The position numbers and the translations under genes were made by a program. Positions 37,622 through 48,675 of a stretch of 64,000 nucleotides of DNA are shown piece by piece (the first letter of the stretch is position 1; each line of letters begins with the position of its first letter). The notes below the pieces were generated by a model. That model was given only the letters and a program-made list of their open reading frames with translations. It searched no databases and was not told the DNA's origin. Origin of the DNA: Exaiptasia diaphana (Eukaryota > Cnidaria > Anthozoa > Actiniaria > Aiptasiidae); contig NW_018385166.1 of assembly GCF_001417965.1 (NCBI RefSeq), positions 45,444 through 109,443 on the forward strand, written 5' to 3'.

Positions 37622-38551
37622 TCAGGAGTACTCTTTACATTTTAATATCAGCATACAATTATTATTCACAACAACTTGCGCACCGTGACAAAAACGTGTG
37701 ATAACTACAGTGAAATGTCATTTTTAACATAATCTTGTAAATCTGTGGAATATCAACTGAGCGTTAGTAGAAGCTAGCACACTATTATAATAACTGAAAC
37801 AAATAAACGTGTCAATATTCAACCAGACAACTATTCTACTTCATCCTCACCTAATATATGTATTATACTCAGAATCAACGACTTTGATACTGACACTACT
37901 CCGTTATAGCGTTGTTTCCAGACTCAAAGAGAGAATATGCAGCGCACCTTTAGAAAAAAGTAAATTAAAATCACAAAATGTGAACCGTCTTGGGATATAG
38001 ACCTCTTTTAACCGCCTATAATAGAGGGCGTGGTTTCTTTATTTTATGAAATTTACCTTTATGAGGTACAATCCTAAAATTCAGCAAATGTTATTTGTCA
38101 TTTTAAGGCCATTTGTTTAGTGAATCAAAATCTCCCCTTGGAGTGCGTCTGCTGGCTTTCGTTTTGATCTTACCACTGAAACACAATTACCAGCACATTT
38201 TTGATAGTTGGCGGAATAGAATTTCAGTCATCTGATCGTCGAATATAGCTAACAAGGCATTACGATAAGTGCCATCATATAGTTATTTTAATATGATTAA
38301 ATTCAGTATAAGTCATCATTATTATACAAGTAGTCACAATAAATTATGAAATTTGCAATCCATGGCCATAGATTGGGCTAGTTTTTTCTTTTTTAATTCT
38401 GGCAGATTTATCGATGTATTTTATATTTCGATTTATTCAAAAGCAGTAGTCTAATCTCATTGATTACTGGTGACATGTTTACATATATATGTGTGTTTTG
38501 TTTACGTTAGCGTTCTTGTATCACTAGTTGCTACATTCCTCGTGTATAGTG
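37622..38551. other. Intergenic region, no gene seen
   Basis: It runs from the TUT4/7 stop to the start of the intronless 332-aa gene, both on the plus strand. It should contain the TUT 3' UTR and the next promoter. An in-frame run at 37809-38000 shows no family resemblance. I see no repeat. Confidence 0.4.
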
Positions 38552-39550
38552 ATGTTAGCGTATAATTTTCGTCCTTCTCGCCCTAAGGCCGCACATAGGA
38601 AATCAAAGACTCGCTTAGTGAGAGGTGATACAATGTTTCCGGTTGAACGAGGTGTTGTGTCGCCGCAGAAAAGAGATCTCAGGCAATTAGATGACTCCCG
38701 AAGCCGATCTAATTTACATCGTGAATCAAATATGTTCAAAACGACGAGTCAAAGAGAAGATCCAACCGTCGGTGAACAAGAAATCCGGCAAAACTTGACC
38801 ACAAGAATACTCGATAATGGTAAAGCAAGTAGACAAACGTGGCCAGCAGAAGACCAAAGACGTCAGTTTGCAGCAAGTTGTTTTGATTACGTACAGAACT
38901 ATCATCATTACATACTGGACGTAAAAAAGTTACAAAGAGGTGAACAGATACCGTACCTATCGCCAAGTCAGGCAACAGTAAAACAGACCACGAACACTCC
39001 AAAGTGTTTGACAGAATTACCGAAAAGAAGCACTAAATCGGCCTCAAAGTTAAGGCGAGTCTCGTGGGAACGAAAAGACATCGATGTCAATTCACAATTG
39101 GAAAGTACTTTGCAAGATTTGATTGTGACTGAAATCGAAGATGAACTTAACAAAAGCCATGTTCTGAATCTAAGTTGTTCAGAACTACGTGCACCATTAG
39201 CGACACCAGTAGGCACTCCGCGTAGTTCTATTGTCCATTCATCCTTTCCAGATTTTCCACATAGCTCTTATAAAAAGGGAATGACCACGGAGATTCAAAA
39301 GCCATATATGTCAGCGTTCCAAACTAGAATCCCTCCACTTAAGTCTTGTGAGTCCATAAATGATCGACGCAGCTATCGAAGGTCAAATGAAGACGGTGTC
39401 CCTGATTATCAACGTTTCAGGATTCTCTGTGATGCGTTTAGACCTTGCACTCCTCAAAGAACAAAAAAGATGAAACATAAGAAAACCTTACCGTCACAAG
39501 TATTGGATTTTTATACACGCATAGTCAATGTTGATTATGCAAGTACTTAA
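38552..39550 (+). CDS. Unrecognised intronless gene, 332 aa
   Basis: Single open frame from ATG 38552 (MLAYNFRPSRPKAAHRK) to TAA 39548-39550. The in-frame extension to 38528 starts with TTG and is not used. The protein is basic, Arg/Ser/Lys-rich and largely disordered, with one more ordered, possibly helical segment (FDYVQNYHHYILDVKKLQRG) and another acidic helix (LESTLQDLIVTEIEDELN). There is no signal peptide, membrane helix or cysteine pattern. I do not recognise it. The composition would suit a cytoskeletal, ciliary or nuclear scaffold, but that is a guess. Its stop codon overlaps that of the convergent GPCR by two bases, so the two 3' UTRs run fully through each other's coding regions. 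The long uninterrupted frame and normal codon use support it being real. Confidence 0.65.
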   Translation: MLAYNFRPSRPKAAHRKSKTRLVRGDTMFPVERGVVSPQKRDLRQLDDSRSRSNLHRESNMFKTTSQREDPTVGEQEIRQNLTTRILDNGKASRQTWPAEDQRRQFAASCFDYVQNYHHYILDVKKLQRGEQIPYLSPSQATVKQTTNTPKCLTELPKRSTKSASKLRRVSWERKDIDVNSQLESTLQDLIVTEIEDELNKSHVLNLSCSELRAPLATPVGTPRSSIVHSSFPDFPHSSYKKGMTTEIQKPYMSAFQTRIPPLKSCESINDRRSYRRSNEDGVPDYQRFRILCDAFRPCTPQRTKKMKHKKTLPSQVLDFYTRIVNVDYAST

Positions 39551-41109
39551 ATAGAATTATGAGATGCTGCAGGTTCCCTCTTGTACGCTTGTAATCTTAA
39601 TGTATAAAGTGTTTTGTCTTCATTTGAATTTTGTGTGGATGGAAAAGGAGAAACTTTGGCCTGTCGTCTGTGAGGACAGCAGCAACTTCGTCTGGCAGCT
39701 GCAAAAACCTCTTGTCTGTAGTTTTTGTTTGTGAGACAGTAGATAAATGGATTGGCACACGAACTGAAAAAGGCTAACAAATTGAACGCCAAGTAGAAGT
39801 CTTGTGTTAGAATCACGACTTGGAATTTTTTCAGTACCCAAAACGTCTCGGTTGGAAACCAGGAAACAGTAAGACACAACGCAGCTAGCGCGCACATGCG
39901 CACTACACTCTTTTTGACTGCTGTTCTCTCGGCTCTTGGTTGAAGTGGATTTCTTGTCATTCTTATCCAGATATGGATAAAAGACACCCATGTCACGAAA
40001 CTCGGAATGTAGAAGGTGACTGCCACATGAAAAACTAGGAAACCTTTTTCTGCCTTTTCACCGTAGAATGGTATAATCCATTGGCAAGATCCATTTACTA
40101 GTGTAGCGATGAACAGTTCAAATATTTGAGTTATCGCGGCAGACAACCAAATAAGGACAATATATGTGTACAATCGTCGACGTCCAAATTTAGATTTGTA
40201 TTCAGTTGGCTTGACAACAGCATACCAGCGTTCGATAGAGAGACACATGACACTTGCATTAGACGCCTTGCCGCATACGAACAGAAAATAGGTGGAGAAN
40301 ACCGTACGACAGAAGAACTCTCCACCATAACCAGACATCAGCGGATAAATAGTTGGCGGGAAAACATACCCTGGAGTAATAAACAGTAAAAGCCCTACAA
40401 GAGAACAAAAATTGGAACACTGTAACCAAATGAGCTGGATTGATTGACCATTTCTAAGGAGGAAGGCGTAGCGCCGGCGTTCTTACAAAGAACTTTTACT
40501 TAATGAAAATGTAATATCCCTTGTCTTTGATTGTTGACTTTTAGAGTCGATAATCCGACACGCGAACTTTACAATATAATTAATGTATGATCAGGAAGGA
40601 AACGTATTGTTATTTATTGAAATTAAGGTTTGATCAGTTTGACGAATATGGCGAATAAAGATGTTTTTTGATCATAAAATCTTGCGATTGTTCAATGGTG
40701 TTATTTGCTCATACAATTGAAAAAGAACTGAATAAAAATAGTTACAAGTATTGATGTGCCATCAGTGAATAAACTGAAATTGATGGCCTTATTAATTGCG
40801 AATTTCAAGGGCGAAAACTGGCCGAGGAGCCAAGTTAATATGAGATTTTTATGTTGGATTTGAAATCTAGAAATCTATAGTGAAATTAGTGAGTCTAACC
40901 TTTCTTTTTTAAGATAAATGCAAAATAAGAAAAGAGGAAGGAATACCTTGCAGTACATCCGCGATGGCCAAATTAAGAATGAGAACGTTGTATGGAGTCT
41001 TTCGCAACATCGATCGACGTGCCCGAATCAATACCGTACACAACCACAAATTTACCACAAAAGTAAGAGTTGCGAGAAATCCGAAAATTATAGATTGGGC
41101 TGAGGGCAT
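39547..41109 (-). CDS. Class A (rhodopsin-type) GPCR, cluster member 1
   Basis: Two exons: 41109-40947 and 40394-39547. Exon 1 encodes TM1 and TM2 (LNLAIADVLQG) and ends in phase 1 at the conserved cluster splice site; exon 2 encodes the rest. Hallmarks: a TM3 motif ERWY (LSIERWYAVVKP) in place of DRY, a TM6 motif SWFPTETFWVLKKF in place of CWxP, and TM7 NPFIYCL. The Cys of FFCR (top of TM3) and of GSCQW (second extracellular loop) could form the usual disulfide. TM1 has VNLW where most receptors have GN. The C-terminal tail has a cysteine run (RRSCCCPHRR) suited to palmitoylation. The ligand is unknown; the general form is peptide-receptor-like. The N terminus before TM1 is very short, so a further upstream exon is possible. 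One N lies near 40300. Confidence 0.85.
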
Positions 41110-41422
41110 CTTGGTAGAGTAACTCTCAACCTGTATTTCCTTTCGTGAGAATCATGTTGACGCGTTTTGACAGGGTTAAGTATTTTTACCGCCAAAGATA
41201 TCCGGGACGACCACATTTCATATCAGCATATTGTACGGCTTTCCGTTGGTTGGTAGTAGACAGCATAGTAAACCCACACGCAAAGACAACGATAGCAAAG
41301 ATAACTCTTATCAAATTCAAATATAACACAATAAGGAACCGGCTAAGGAAGTCTCGTCCATTGACAGATGGCATGTATGATGACTGTTACATTTTTACTG
41401 GTGTCAACGTTTAATTTCTCTA

Positions 41423-41573
41423 ACAATTATGCAAATTATGTAAATATGATGTAAGTGTCCAAAATTCTGTAAATTTGATGTAAATGATTTCCATTTAATT
41501 TACAGAATTTTGGACACTTACATTATATTTACACCAAATTTACAACCTTTAAAGCGCGCGATTTTTTCCAGTG
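41423..41573. repeat. TGTAAATTTGATGTAAAT-type MITE, copy 1 (left end degraded)
   Basis: Inverted GATGTAAGTGTCCAAAATTC / GAATTTTGGACACTTACAT arms, ending on the right in CTTTAAAGCGCGCGATTTTTTCCAGTG. The right end matches the element at 44330-44487, but the left end is not clearly preserved. Confidence 0.65.
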
Positions 41574-42863
41574 GCAAGGATGTAAACGAATCCACACCAC
41601 CATTCGCGCGATTAAGAGTATGCCGCGGAGTTCCCGATGGTGCGGTCAGTGCTCTACTTTGGGCGTCCTAATAGCCCCTCCTTTCATTATCAAGCTACAA
41701 TGTTGAGGAGTACTAGTTCTAAGCTCTATACAGCCTTGGACAGCTTTCTAACTTTGTGATCTAATTTTCAGTTCGTATATATAGGGGAACCATAAGCGGA
41801 TACGTGATTAACATTCATTTTAAGTTTTATTAATTTCTCAGACACTCCCCCATCCTGATGTTCATTACGCAGTCCATAGAAGCTCTGCCTTTCTGCAAAA
41901 TATTGTGGTAGTAAGGGGCGACTATTAGAAGAAAACAGGGGGATTTTCTTTTATATTTAAATTTAAGTCTGAGTTTTTATTTCTAATTATCTAACCCCTA
42001 ATGTTTTTTTTAATTGAACCAATTTGACATTAGACCGGAAGACAGCGAGATTACCATTAGAAACGTTCTGTGTTTAGGGTAATTTCTGTAATAGTATGGT
42101 GTAGCTAGTTCCCCAATCACAACCTATTTTAGTGACTTAAATGTCGGAAATGGGTGAATCCTTACAGCTGGCCTGCTTCTTGTGTACATCTTCGCATACA
42201 AAACAAATAACAACTCAACTTCTGACTTTGTTCGTTCAGATTCTGCTGAAACATTTTGTACATTTTTCACAGTTCATAAAATCACACTGGATGTTTGAAG
42301 GATGATTTGGACTGAAAGAGTCCTGTTTAATTTTAGATTTCTCTAAGGTGACGCAATTCTAACATCAAAGTTGACGTATTTACTCATCCTTTTCTCTTGG
42401 GTTGTATTTTATAGTTACCTTGTGTAAACTTTGTTACATTTCAGCTTTTTTATCGCAATTCAGGCTTTAGCACGATTGGCGAGTGAAGCTAGTAATTAGA
42501 TCAAATAGCTTTAAATTGGAGGATAAAAACCTTGATTTCATGATCGATTTCCTATAGTGAATTAACGCTGATTGGATAAGAATCGAGAGATTGTCGATCA
42601 TCATTCAGCAGCTGTTGTACAAGCTGTTGCTACATTTTGTTTTCAAACGTATGTGTTTTTGCAAAATAGTGAAATTGAGTATAGGTCTGGTTTGAAAAGA
42701 GTTACCAATTACGATCCTCTATCTCTAAAACTGCAAGCAATCCATTTGTCACGTGATCTTCTCGCAGGCATCAAAAGTAAGTTATTAATTTCGTTGCGAG
42801 GATTCGGTTAAACATCTCGAAAACATCTATATTTATTTGTCTTTTTGTTCATCCAGAACTGAG

Positions 42864-44144
42864 ATGAATAATACTACTACATCATCGATGGTGCAAGATG
42901 CAAGCCAGACTATGCGCGTGTTATTTGGCGTGGTCGCTGGCCTGTCCGTAATAGGCAATATGTTGTTGTGCATTGTGATGATAAGACGACGTGCTATGTT
43001 AGGAAAGACGTACAACATTCTTATATTTAATCTGGCTGTTGCTGATATGCTGACAGGTATATTATCGTACTGACTCTGCATCCATTTTTGCTCTTGCATG
43101 TTATCTAAAACTGTTACTTTCGAGTTCTGAATTTGTATAGAGTTCTAGTGATTCCTCATTGAATCATATTAAACACATCATAGATATGAAAGGAAGTGAA
43201 GTAGACTATCATAATACAGAAGCGCGATAAGAGACAGAAATTACAATGAAATTAGCCCCGTCATAATTATTTCGTCCCTTAATACGTTGCTATTGTGTGT
43301 TTCAGGGTTTTTTTTATTCATTACACCTCGCTACGTACTGCCTCAAGAGACATTTCCTCGTCTCTATGGTAACTCTGCTGAAGCATTCTGTCGAGTTGTG
43401 TTTTCAACGTATTTTTTATTTTGCTTTGGAAAAGCGTCAAATGCTACAGTCATGTGTCTTGCCATCGATCGCTGGTACTCCATTATTAAACCAATCAAAT
43501 ACAAAATAGCATTCGGTAAGCGACGTCTCCTTGGTTACATTGCCCTTATATGGGCAACCAGCGCTGTGACAGAGTGCCTTGGATTGTTTATAACGAAGGC
43601 TGAGAATGGTCGTTGTGCCTGGACCGAACCACCTTACGGTGACAGTGCATACAAGGTTTTCATCCTTGTTCACGTGATTGTTACGTTTTACATCCCGAGT
43701 GTGGTCACGTGGGGATCATTTATCCATATTTTGAGTAATCTATCCCGTAATAAATTAAATCGGCAAAACAACGACGTGAGAACTAAAAAACGCTTAGTGC
43801 GCATGTGTGCTCTGGCAGCATTCTTCTTGACGATATGTTGGTTTCCTACAGAGACATTCTTTGTGCTTAAGAAGTTCAATGTTCTTACGCTACCTGATGT
43901 TTGGTATTGGATCTTTAACTTACTGGGAATGTTTAACTCTTGCATCAACCCATGGTTATACTGTCTAAGCAACAGACATTATCGAAGAGAATTCGCCAGA
44001 ATTGTACCTTTTGTGCAAACCTGGGACTTAAGACGAGTGTCATGGCAACCATCACATGCAAACTTAAAGACAGATGTGAATGGACTAGATACTAGCTTGG
44101 AAATAGTAAACCTGGGAATGAGCCAAAAAGATGTCGCAATATAA
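42864..44144 (+). CDS. Class A GPCR, cluster member 2
   Basis: Two exons: 42864-43056 (MNNTTTSSMVQD, TM1, TM2 ending FNLAVADMLT) and 43306-44144, joined in phase 1 to give a Gly codon. There are N-glycosylation sites (NNT, NTT) at the N terminus. TM1 has the usual GN (VIGNMLLC). The TM3 motif is DRWY (AIDRWYSIIKP), TM6 is CWFPTETFFVLKKF and TM7 is NSCINPWLYCL. It is the closest relative of member 1 in the cluster (shared KASNATVMCL/KASNASVMCL and FPTETFxVLKKF) and is divergent from it, so the pair probably arose by an inverted duplication. The tail has no cysteine run. The ligand is unknown. The length (about 340 aa) is normal for the family. Confidence 0.88.
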
Positions 44145-44329
44145 AGATTCCTCAACCATAAGTGGATAAGTAAGTGACGAAAAGATCACTTGCACTTACT
44201 AAAAAAAATTGTATCGTAGTTCTACTGAAAAAGTAATACTATGTTCTCCCTATCGCCATAATACAATAGAAACGAAATACATCTGGGAGATGACTGACTT
44301 ACTGTGTCTACTGCTGACTGACAATATTT

Positions 44330-44487
44330 CACTGGAAAACATCGTGCACTTTAAAGGCTGTAAATTTGATGTAAATATGATGTAAGTGAAAATGATGTAA
44401 ATTTGATGTAATTTACATCATTTTCGACACTTACATATATACATCAAATTTAGTTACTACCTTTAAAGTGCGCGATTTTTTCCAGTG
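44330..44487. mobile_element. 158-bp MITE with CACTGGAAAA-type ends, copy 2
   Basis: The left end CACTGGAAAACATCGTGCAC, followed by TTTAAAGG, is mirrored by CTTTAAAGTGCGCGATTTTTTCCAGTG. The inner arms are TGTAAATTTGATGTAAATAT and direct GATGTAA words that fold into a hairpin. It lies just 3' of GPCR member 2. The superfamily is not assigned: the CACTG start recalls Chapaev- or CACTA-like ends, but no clear target duplication is visible. Confidence 0.7.
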
Positions 44488-44586
44488 TTTATGCGATACT
44501 GCGCTTGTACTGCAGCCTTTAGTGATTGTTCACTTGTATCCATATAAGCTAAAGGTATACAAATAGTTGCAGCTCATGTACATAAC

Positions 44587-44948
44587 CTAGTTTTTATTAT
44601 TCCATTCTCTTTTAAGCTGCTCCAGTTCAGCTGGGTCCATCATGATATCGCCTTCAAATAGATCGCCATCAAGTCCCTCTCCTAGTGGTCAGATAAAACT
44701 TGGAATTACATTTGTTCTTTGGAAACCAATTTAACTAATAGGGCGGTAGACTTACTCTGATTGACTTCTATTTCATCACCAAATGAATTGGTATCGTGTT
44801 CATTTTCTGAAATCATTCATGGTGGTCATTTCTAAACGATTTTTAGTAATTATTTTACAAATAGTTGTGATTATTTACCATCGTGTTCTTGATGACAGAG
44901 TACAAAGGCAAGTAAGGTTACCAAGATAATAAATATCTTAAAGTCCAT
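44587..44948 (-). CDS. Small secreted protein resembling a free astacin propeptide
   Basis: Three exons: 44948-44879, 44806-44756 and 44681-44587, all with AG/GT ends and frame kept, stop TAG. The product is about 71 aa. It opens with a clear signal peptide (MDFKIFIILVTLLAFVLC), then an acidic linker, then LFEGDIMMDPAELEQLKREW. The FxGD motif is the aspartate-switch sequence of astacin-family prodomains, where the Asp ligates the catalytic zinc and keeps the enzyme latent. The protein ends within a few residues after it, where an astacin would enter its protease domain. No HExxHxxGFxHE zinc site appears anywhere downstream. It may be a stand-alone inhibitor of astacins or a relic of a longer gene; I cannot tell which. 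It lies between GPCR genes, 3' to 3' with member 2. Confidence 0.65.
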
Positions 44949-45191
44949 TTTCTTATCGGTGTCCACTTTTATTTTGAGACTATATGAATAAACTGAGCAG
45001 TTTTACAATTTGAACCAGCTTTGTTATATCAGCTTTTCGTCCGATCCAACCAATAAGAACAGAATACATGCAATTCCTAATGTCATATGAGGTTATACTA
45101 TGATAGCATGCAATATATATGCAATCGCGATGAGGCTAGTTCACTATTCTTAAAAGGCATTTTATTCTGCTTTCTCAATTATGTGTATTTT

Positions 45192-46464
45192 TCAGCCAAT
45201 ATCGGTAAGAGTCATGGATAAGGCCTCATTGCGTTTTATACCTGAAATCGAGTTGTGTAGTTGTCGTGGGGACTCGCTCGTTCCATCTACTGGTCCAACG
45301 TATCTCTTCCAGCAAGGACAAAGTAATTTAATAAATTTTTTTCGGTAGGACTTATTAGTAGCGCAGTAAATGAATGGATTGACACACGAATTCCCCATGC
45401 ACATAATCACAGTGAAGTGATGGGCTGGATTATCCATCAGTGTGATGTCAAACTTGAATAACAGGTAATAGAACTGGTTTGGAAACCAACAAATAGCAAG
45501 GACAACAGCGGTAACAGTGCACATGCGCAGTAGACGAATACCTGCTCTGCCGTGATTGGTTTTGAAGAGTGCAGGTGATTGTCGTACTCTTAGCCCAAGG
45601 TTGATGAATGCGGCCGATGTTACCACCAATGGAATGAAAAACTTCCCGTTGAACTCGATAATAGCAACAGCTCGTCTCAGTCTCCCCTCGGTCAGAGTTA
45701 TCCAAACGCAATTGCCATTAGGGCCGAGTGTCATCTCAAACATTTGTGGAAGGTTAAGAGCAAATGAACATAACCAAACCGAAGACAAGATACCAAGTAC
45801 TCTGGTTTTCTTAAAGCTTGCTTTGTATTTGGCCGGACGAGCAACAGCATACCATCTAGACAAGAAAAACTTTGATTATGCAAAAAACGAGGACATAACA
45901 CAGCTACCCCTCCCAAGGGTACCAAGAAAAATCTTAGTTTTAGTTTTTGTATTAGTATGGCACCTTTCTAAAGCCAGACAAGCGATGGTAAATACCGACA
46001 CTATTCCAAGATAGAACACCAGAAAGTACGACGCTACAATGCGGCAGAACAGCTCGCCGGCAAAGCCACTTGGGATAGGGAAATTATATGTGCCAATGAT
46101 ATAAGCAGGCGTAAGAATGAGTCCGATACCTGAAAAGCAATACATACTGAGTTACTGAGTTACTTTGTACAGATGGATTGATAAATAAATAGATAGAAAC
46201 AAAAATAAACAATGGAGTAATAAAAAATAAATGATTCATCCAACCTGTAGTCATATCGGTAACCGCCAAGCTGAGGATGAACATACTGTACGGTGTCCTC
46301 AGCATATCTCTGTTTTTAAAGAACATCAAGACAAGTGAACCATTTCCAGTGAATGACAAGAAGGAAATAATCCCAAGACCTGTACGCAGAGCGACATGTT
46401 GCTCGCTGGCCTGTCTGTAAGAGGTGACGGTAGGGAAAACGGACGTCGTGTTGTTTAACATCAT
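45192..46464 (-). CDS. Class A GPCR, cluster member 3 (extra intron inside the E-R-W motif)
   Basis: Three exons: 46464-46245 (MMLNNTTSVFPT, TM1 with GN, TM2 LAVTDMTT), 46129-45964 and 45855-45192. The first junction is the cluster's shared phase-1 site after TM2. The second intron splits the Arg codon of LALERWYAVARP (AG|A), the G-protein-coupling motif. TM6 reads CWFPNQFYYLLFKF and TM7 NSCVNPFIYC. The ELFCR and NGNCVW cysteines fit the usual disulfide. The tail ends MTLTDIG. Members 3, 4 and 5 share CWFPNQxYY in TM6, while members 1 and 2 have WFPTETF, so the cluster has two subgroups. The ligand is unknown. Confidence 0.85.
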
Positions 46465-47529
46465 CTACGTTAACAAGAATATGAGTTGAAATAATGGAAG
46501 CTGCTTTCTTTAACAATCGATTGCATCGGCCATCCTCTACTTGTAAATAATGATATAGTTTGGAAACCGAGGAGGCAACTTATACTGGCTATTGCTGCTA
46601 GTTAGCCTGAAGCGAAAGAAATGAAACATAAAGCCTGACTGAGTGCATGCTATGATTTGTTTTCTTAGTATTCGCCATGATACAGGACGTGGCATGCAAC
46701 CAGCTGCCCATTCAGTGACATTTCATACCTTGACATAATTTCCAATAACACGGTTTTCTGGCAGCATTTGATTATGTTTAACTTTTTTCTCATATCATTT
46801 CTTTAATTTGCCGTATAACATTGACACAAAACATTTATTTACGACAACTAGAACTGTGTCATCTTTCATTTCCGCTAATGGATACAATGATTATCGTTTT
46901 CATTTCTTATGGAGAAAAATGATCCAGAAACAACTTCACGAAATTAAACGCAAAATCAGCACACCTCACCTGTAAATCCATGTTGGCGCATTACTCTATT
47001 GTGGTACTATTGTGGCGAGTAGTTTCCATCAAGATTTGAGAACATAATTGTAATAATTTTCCTGTCTCGACAAGAAATTGGCATGTTAATTGTCTCATGG
47101 ACAATGCTTGACCTGGTTGCCAATTTGTTGCTGAAACGTTTAACAAATTAAAATATTGACGAATCCTTCGGCGATATATATTTTGTTGTACTATGATAAA
47201 TAACCCTAACTATTGCAATAAACTCCTGATTTTGCGTGTAGCGATTCTTTTTTTTCTATTATAGTCACCAGATATATCTACCCTGGTGCAATTACAAAAA
47301 ATGGTTAGATGGCAATATCCGTCCACAAGTAAAACAAACAAACCGCTGATTCTTTTAATTACCATGTCGGCACACTTTTTCCATGTACAAAATATTTGTA
47401 TTATATGTTTACTATTACATGTTTTTCGTTTTAGTTTCAGCAATTGGTTTAGAGATTATGGCATCAGTCATGATGTCCATATATAGAATACTGCTGTCCA
47501 TATATAGAATGAAACATATACTTTTTACA

Positions 47530-48039
47530 TACAGCCTTTTGCACAAATTATGAGACATTTTTATATATATAAATATACAGCCTTTTGCAAAAATTATGAG
47601 AATTGTTGAAATATCTAAATATCATAATATCGAGTGCATGATGGGTAATCCCGCGCGATGCTCTTAGTCCCTTGTCTTTGTAGTTTAGTTTTTTTTTGGC
47701 GACAGACTTATCCGTAGCTCTGAACATTTTCTCGATGTCAACAATGAATTATTCTAGCAAACCCGCGTGTTCCGGACAATATATGGATATGGATATTATG
47801 ATATTTAGATATTTAGACAATTCTCATATTTTTTGCAAAAGGCTGTACCTAACCAAATATCAAAAACACCCCAGAAATTATGGTATATCTCTATTATATT
47901 TTTTCATGATTGCCTAGCATCAGGTTGTTACAGACAAAATATCAGCGACGGTATCCCATAATTTCTTGGGTGTTTTTGATATTTGGTTAGGTATATCTAT
48001 ATATATAAAAATGTCTCATAATTTGTGCAAAAGGCTGTA
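47530..48039. mobile_element. Outer TA-inserting palindromic MITE, interrupted by another
   Basis: The ends are TACAGCCTTTTGCACAAATT and its reverse complement, followed inward by GAGACATTTTTATATATATA and CCTAACCAAATATCAAAAAC arms. The left arm is interrupted by the element at 47576-47847 between ATA and CCTAACC. With that insert removed by eye the two arms match. The TACAG ends and TA target are typical of Tc1/mariner-type elements; no transposase is present. Confidence 0.8.
47576..47847. mobile_element. Inner palindromic MITE nested in the outer one
   Basis: TACAGCCTTTTGCAAAAATT and its inverse form the ends, with long inner arms (GAATTGT, then AAATATCTAAATATCATAAT). It is inserted at a TA in the left arm of the 47530-48039 element and shares nearly the same first 14 bases with it, so both belong to one terminal-repeat family. 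It is younger than its host by position. Confidence 0.8.
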
Positions 48040-48248
48040 ATTAAAGACAGCATGAAATAATCATATTACTACTGCAGGAGGTCATTCCTTTTTCAGAGGT
48101 CTCATCACTTTTGATTGATTGTGAAACTTTCATTTCACTAATGTTATTAAAAGTACTGTTTTCAATTGTGCTTTTCCTCTTTTCTTACTTCAACACAACA
48201 AAATATTGAAACTGTTGGATCATCAAGATCGAATATATATATATGATA

Positions 48249-48468
48249 TACAGCTGTTTGCAATAATTCTGACCCCCTCTGCCATATTTCATATATATCA
48301 AACTGACCTTAAATATTATGGGATATCATGACTGATATATTTTTTGAGTTGCCCAGAATGAGTACTTTCTCAAAAAAATATCAGCATTGGTATCCCATAA
48401 TTTCTAAGGCTACTTTGATATATATGAATATTAGTGTAGGGGGGTCAGAATTATTGCAAATAGCTGTA
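48249..48468. mobile_element. Third TACAGC-ended palindromic MITE
   Basis: TACAGCTGTTTGCAATAATT followed by CTGACCCCC faces GGGGGGTCAGAATTATTGCAAATAGCTGTA. The inner arms contain TATCAAACTGACC and ATTATGGGATA. The ends are related to the nested pair just upstream but distinct from it (GCTGTTTGCAATAATTCTGA versus GCCTTTTGCAAAAATTATGA). Confidence 0.78.
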
Positions 48469-48675
48469 TATATAATATATTATTCATATCTTTTAGAAAT
48501 CTATACGTCAATTTACAAAGTATACATACGTGGCCAGACCTTACGAAATAGCATTGTCGTGGAAATACACTTTGTACAAACATAACATTTTTTCTTGATT
48601 ACATTTCACACGGGTTATATATTAATATGATAGTGGGCAACAAGCGCTACTGAATAAAGTTCTTCATCTTTTCTC

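Larger units (their letters stand above)
46465..48675. other. Intergenic region rich in palindromic elements
   Basis: This stretch lies between GPCR members 3 and 4. The first kilobase shows nothing identifiable. From 47530 on it is made of three TACAGC-ended palindromic elements (listed separately). No gene is supported. Confidence 0.5.

Noticed and set aside
41186-41374. Hydrophobic minus-strand frame next to GPCR member 1
   Set aside because: One membrane-like stretch only, with no GPCR motif or splice link to the receptor exons.
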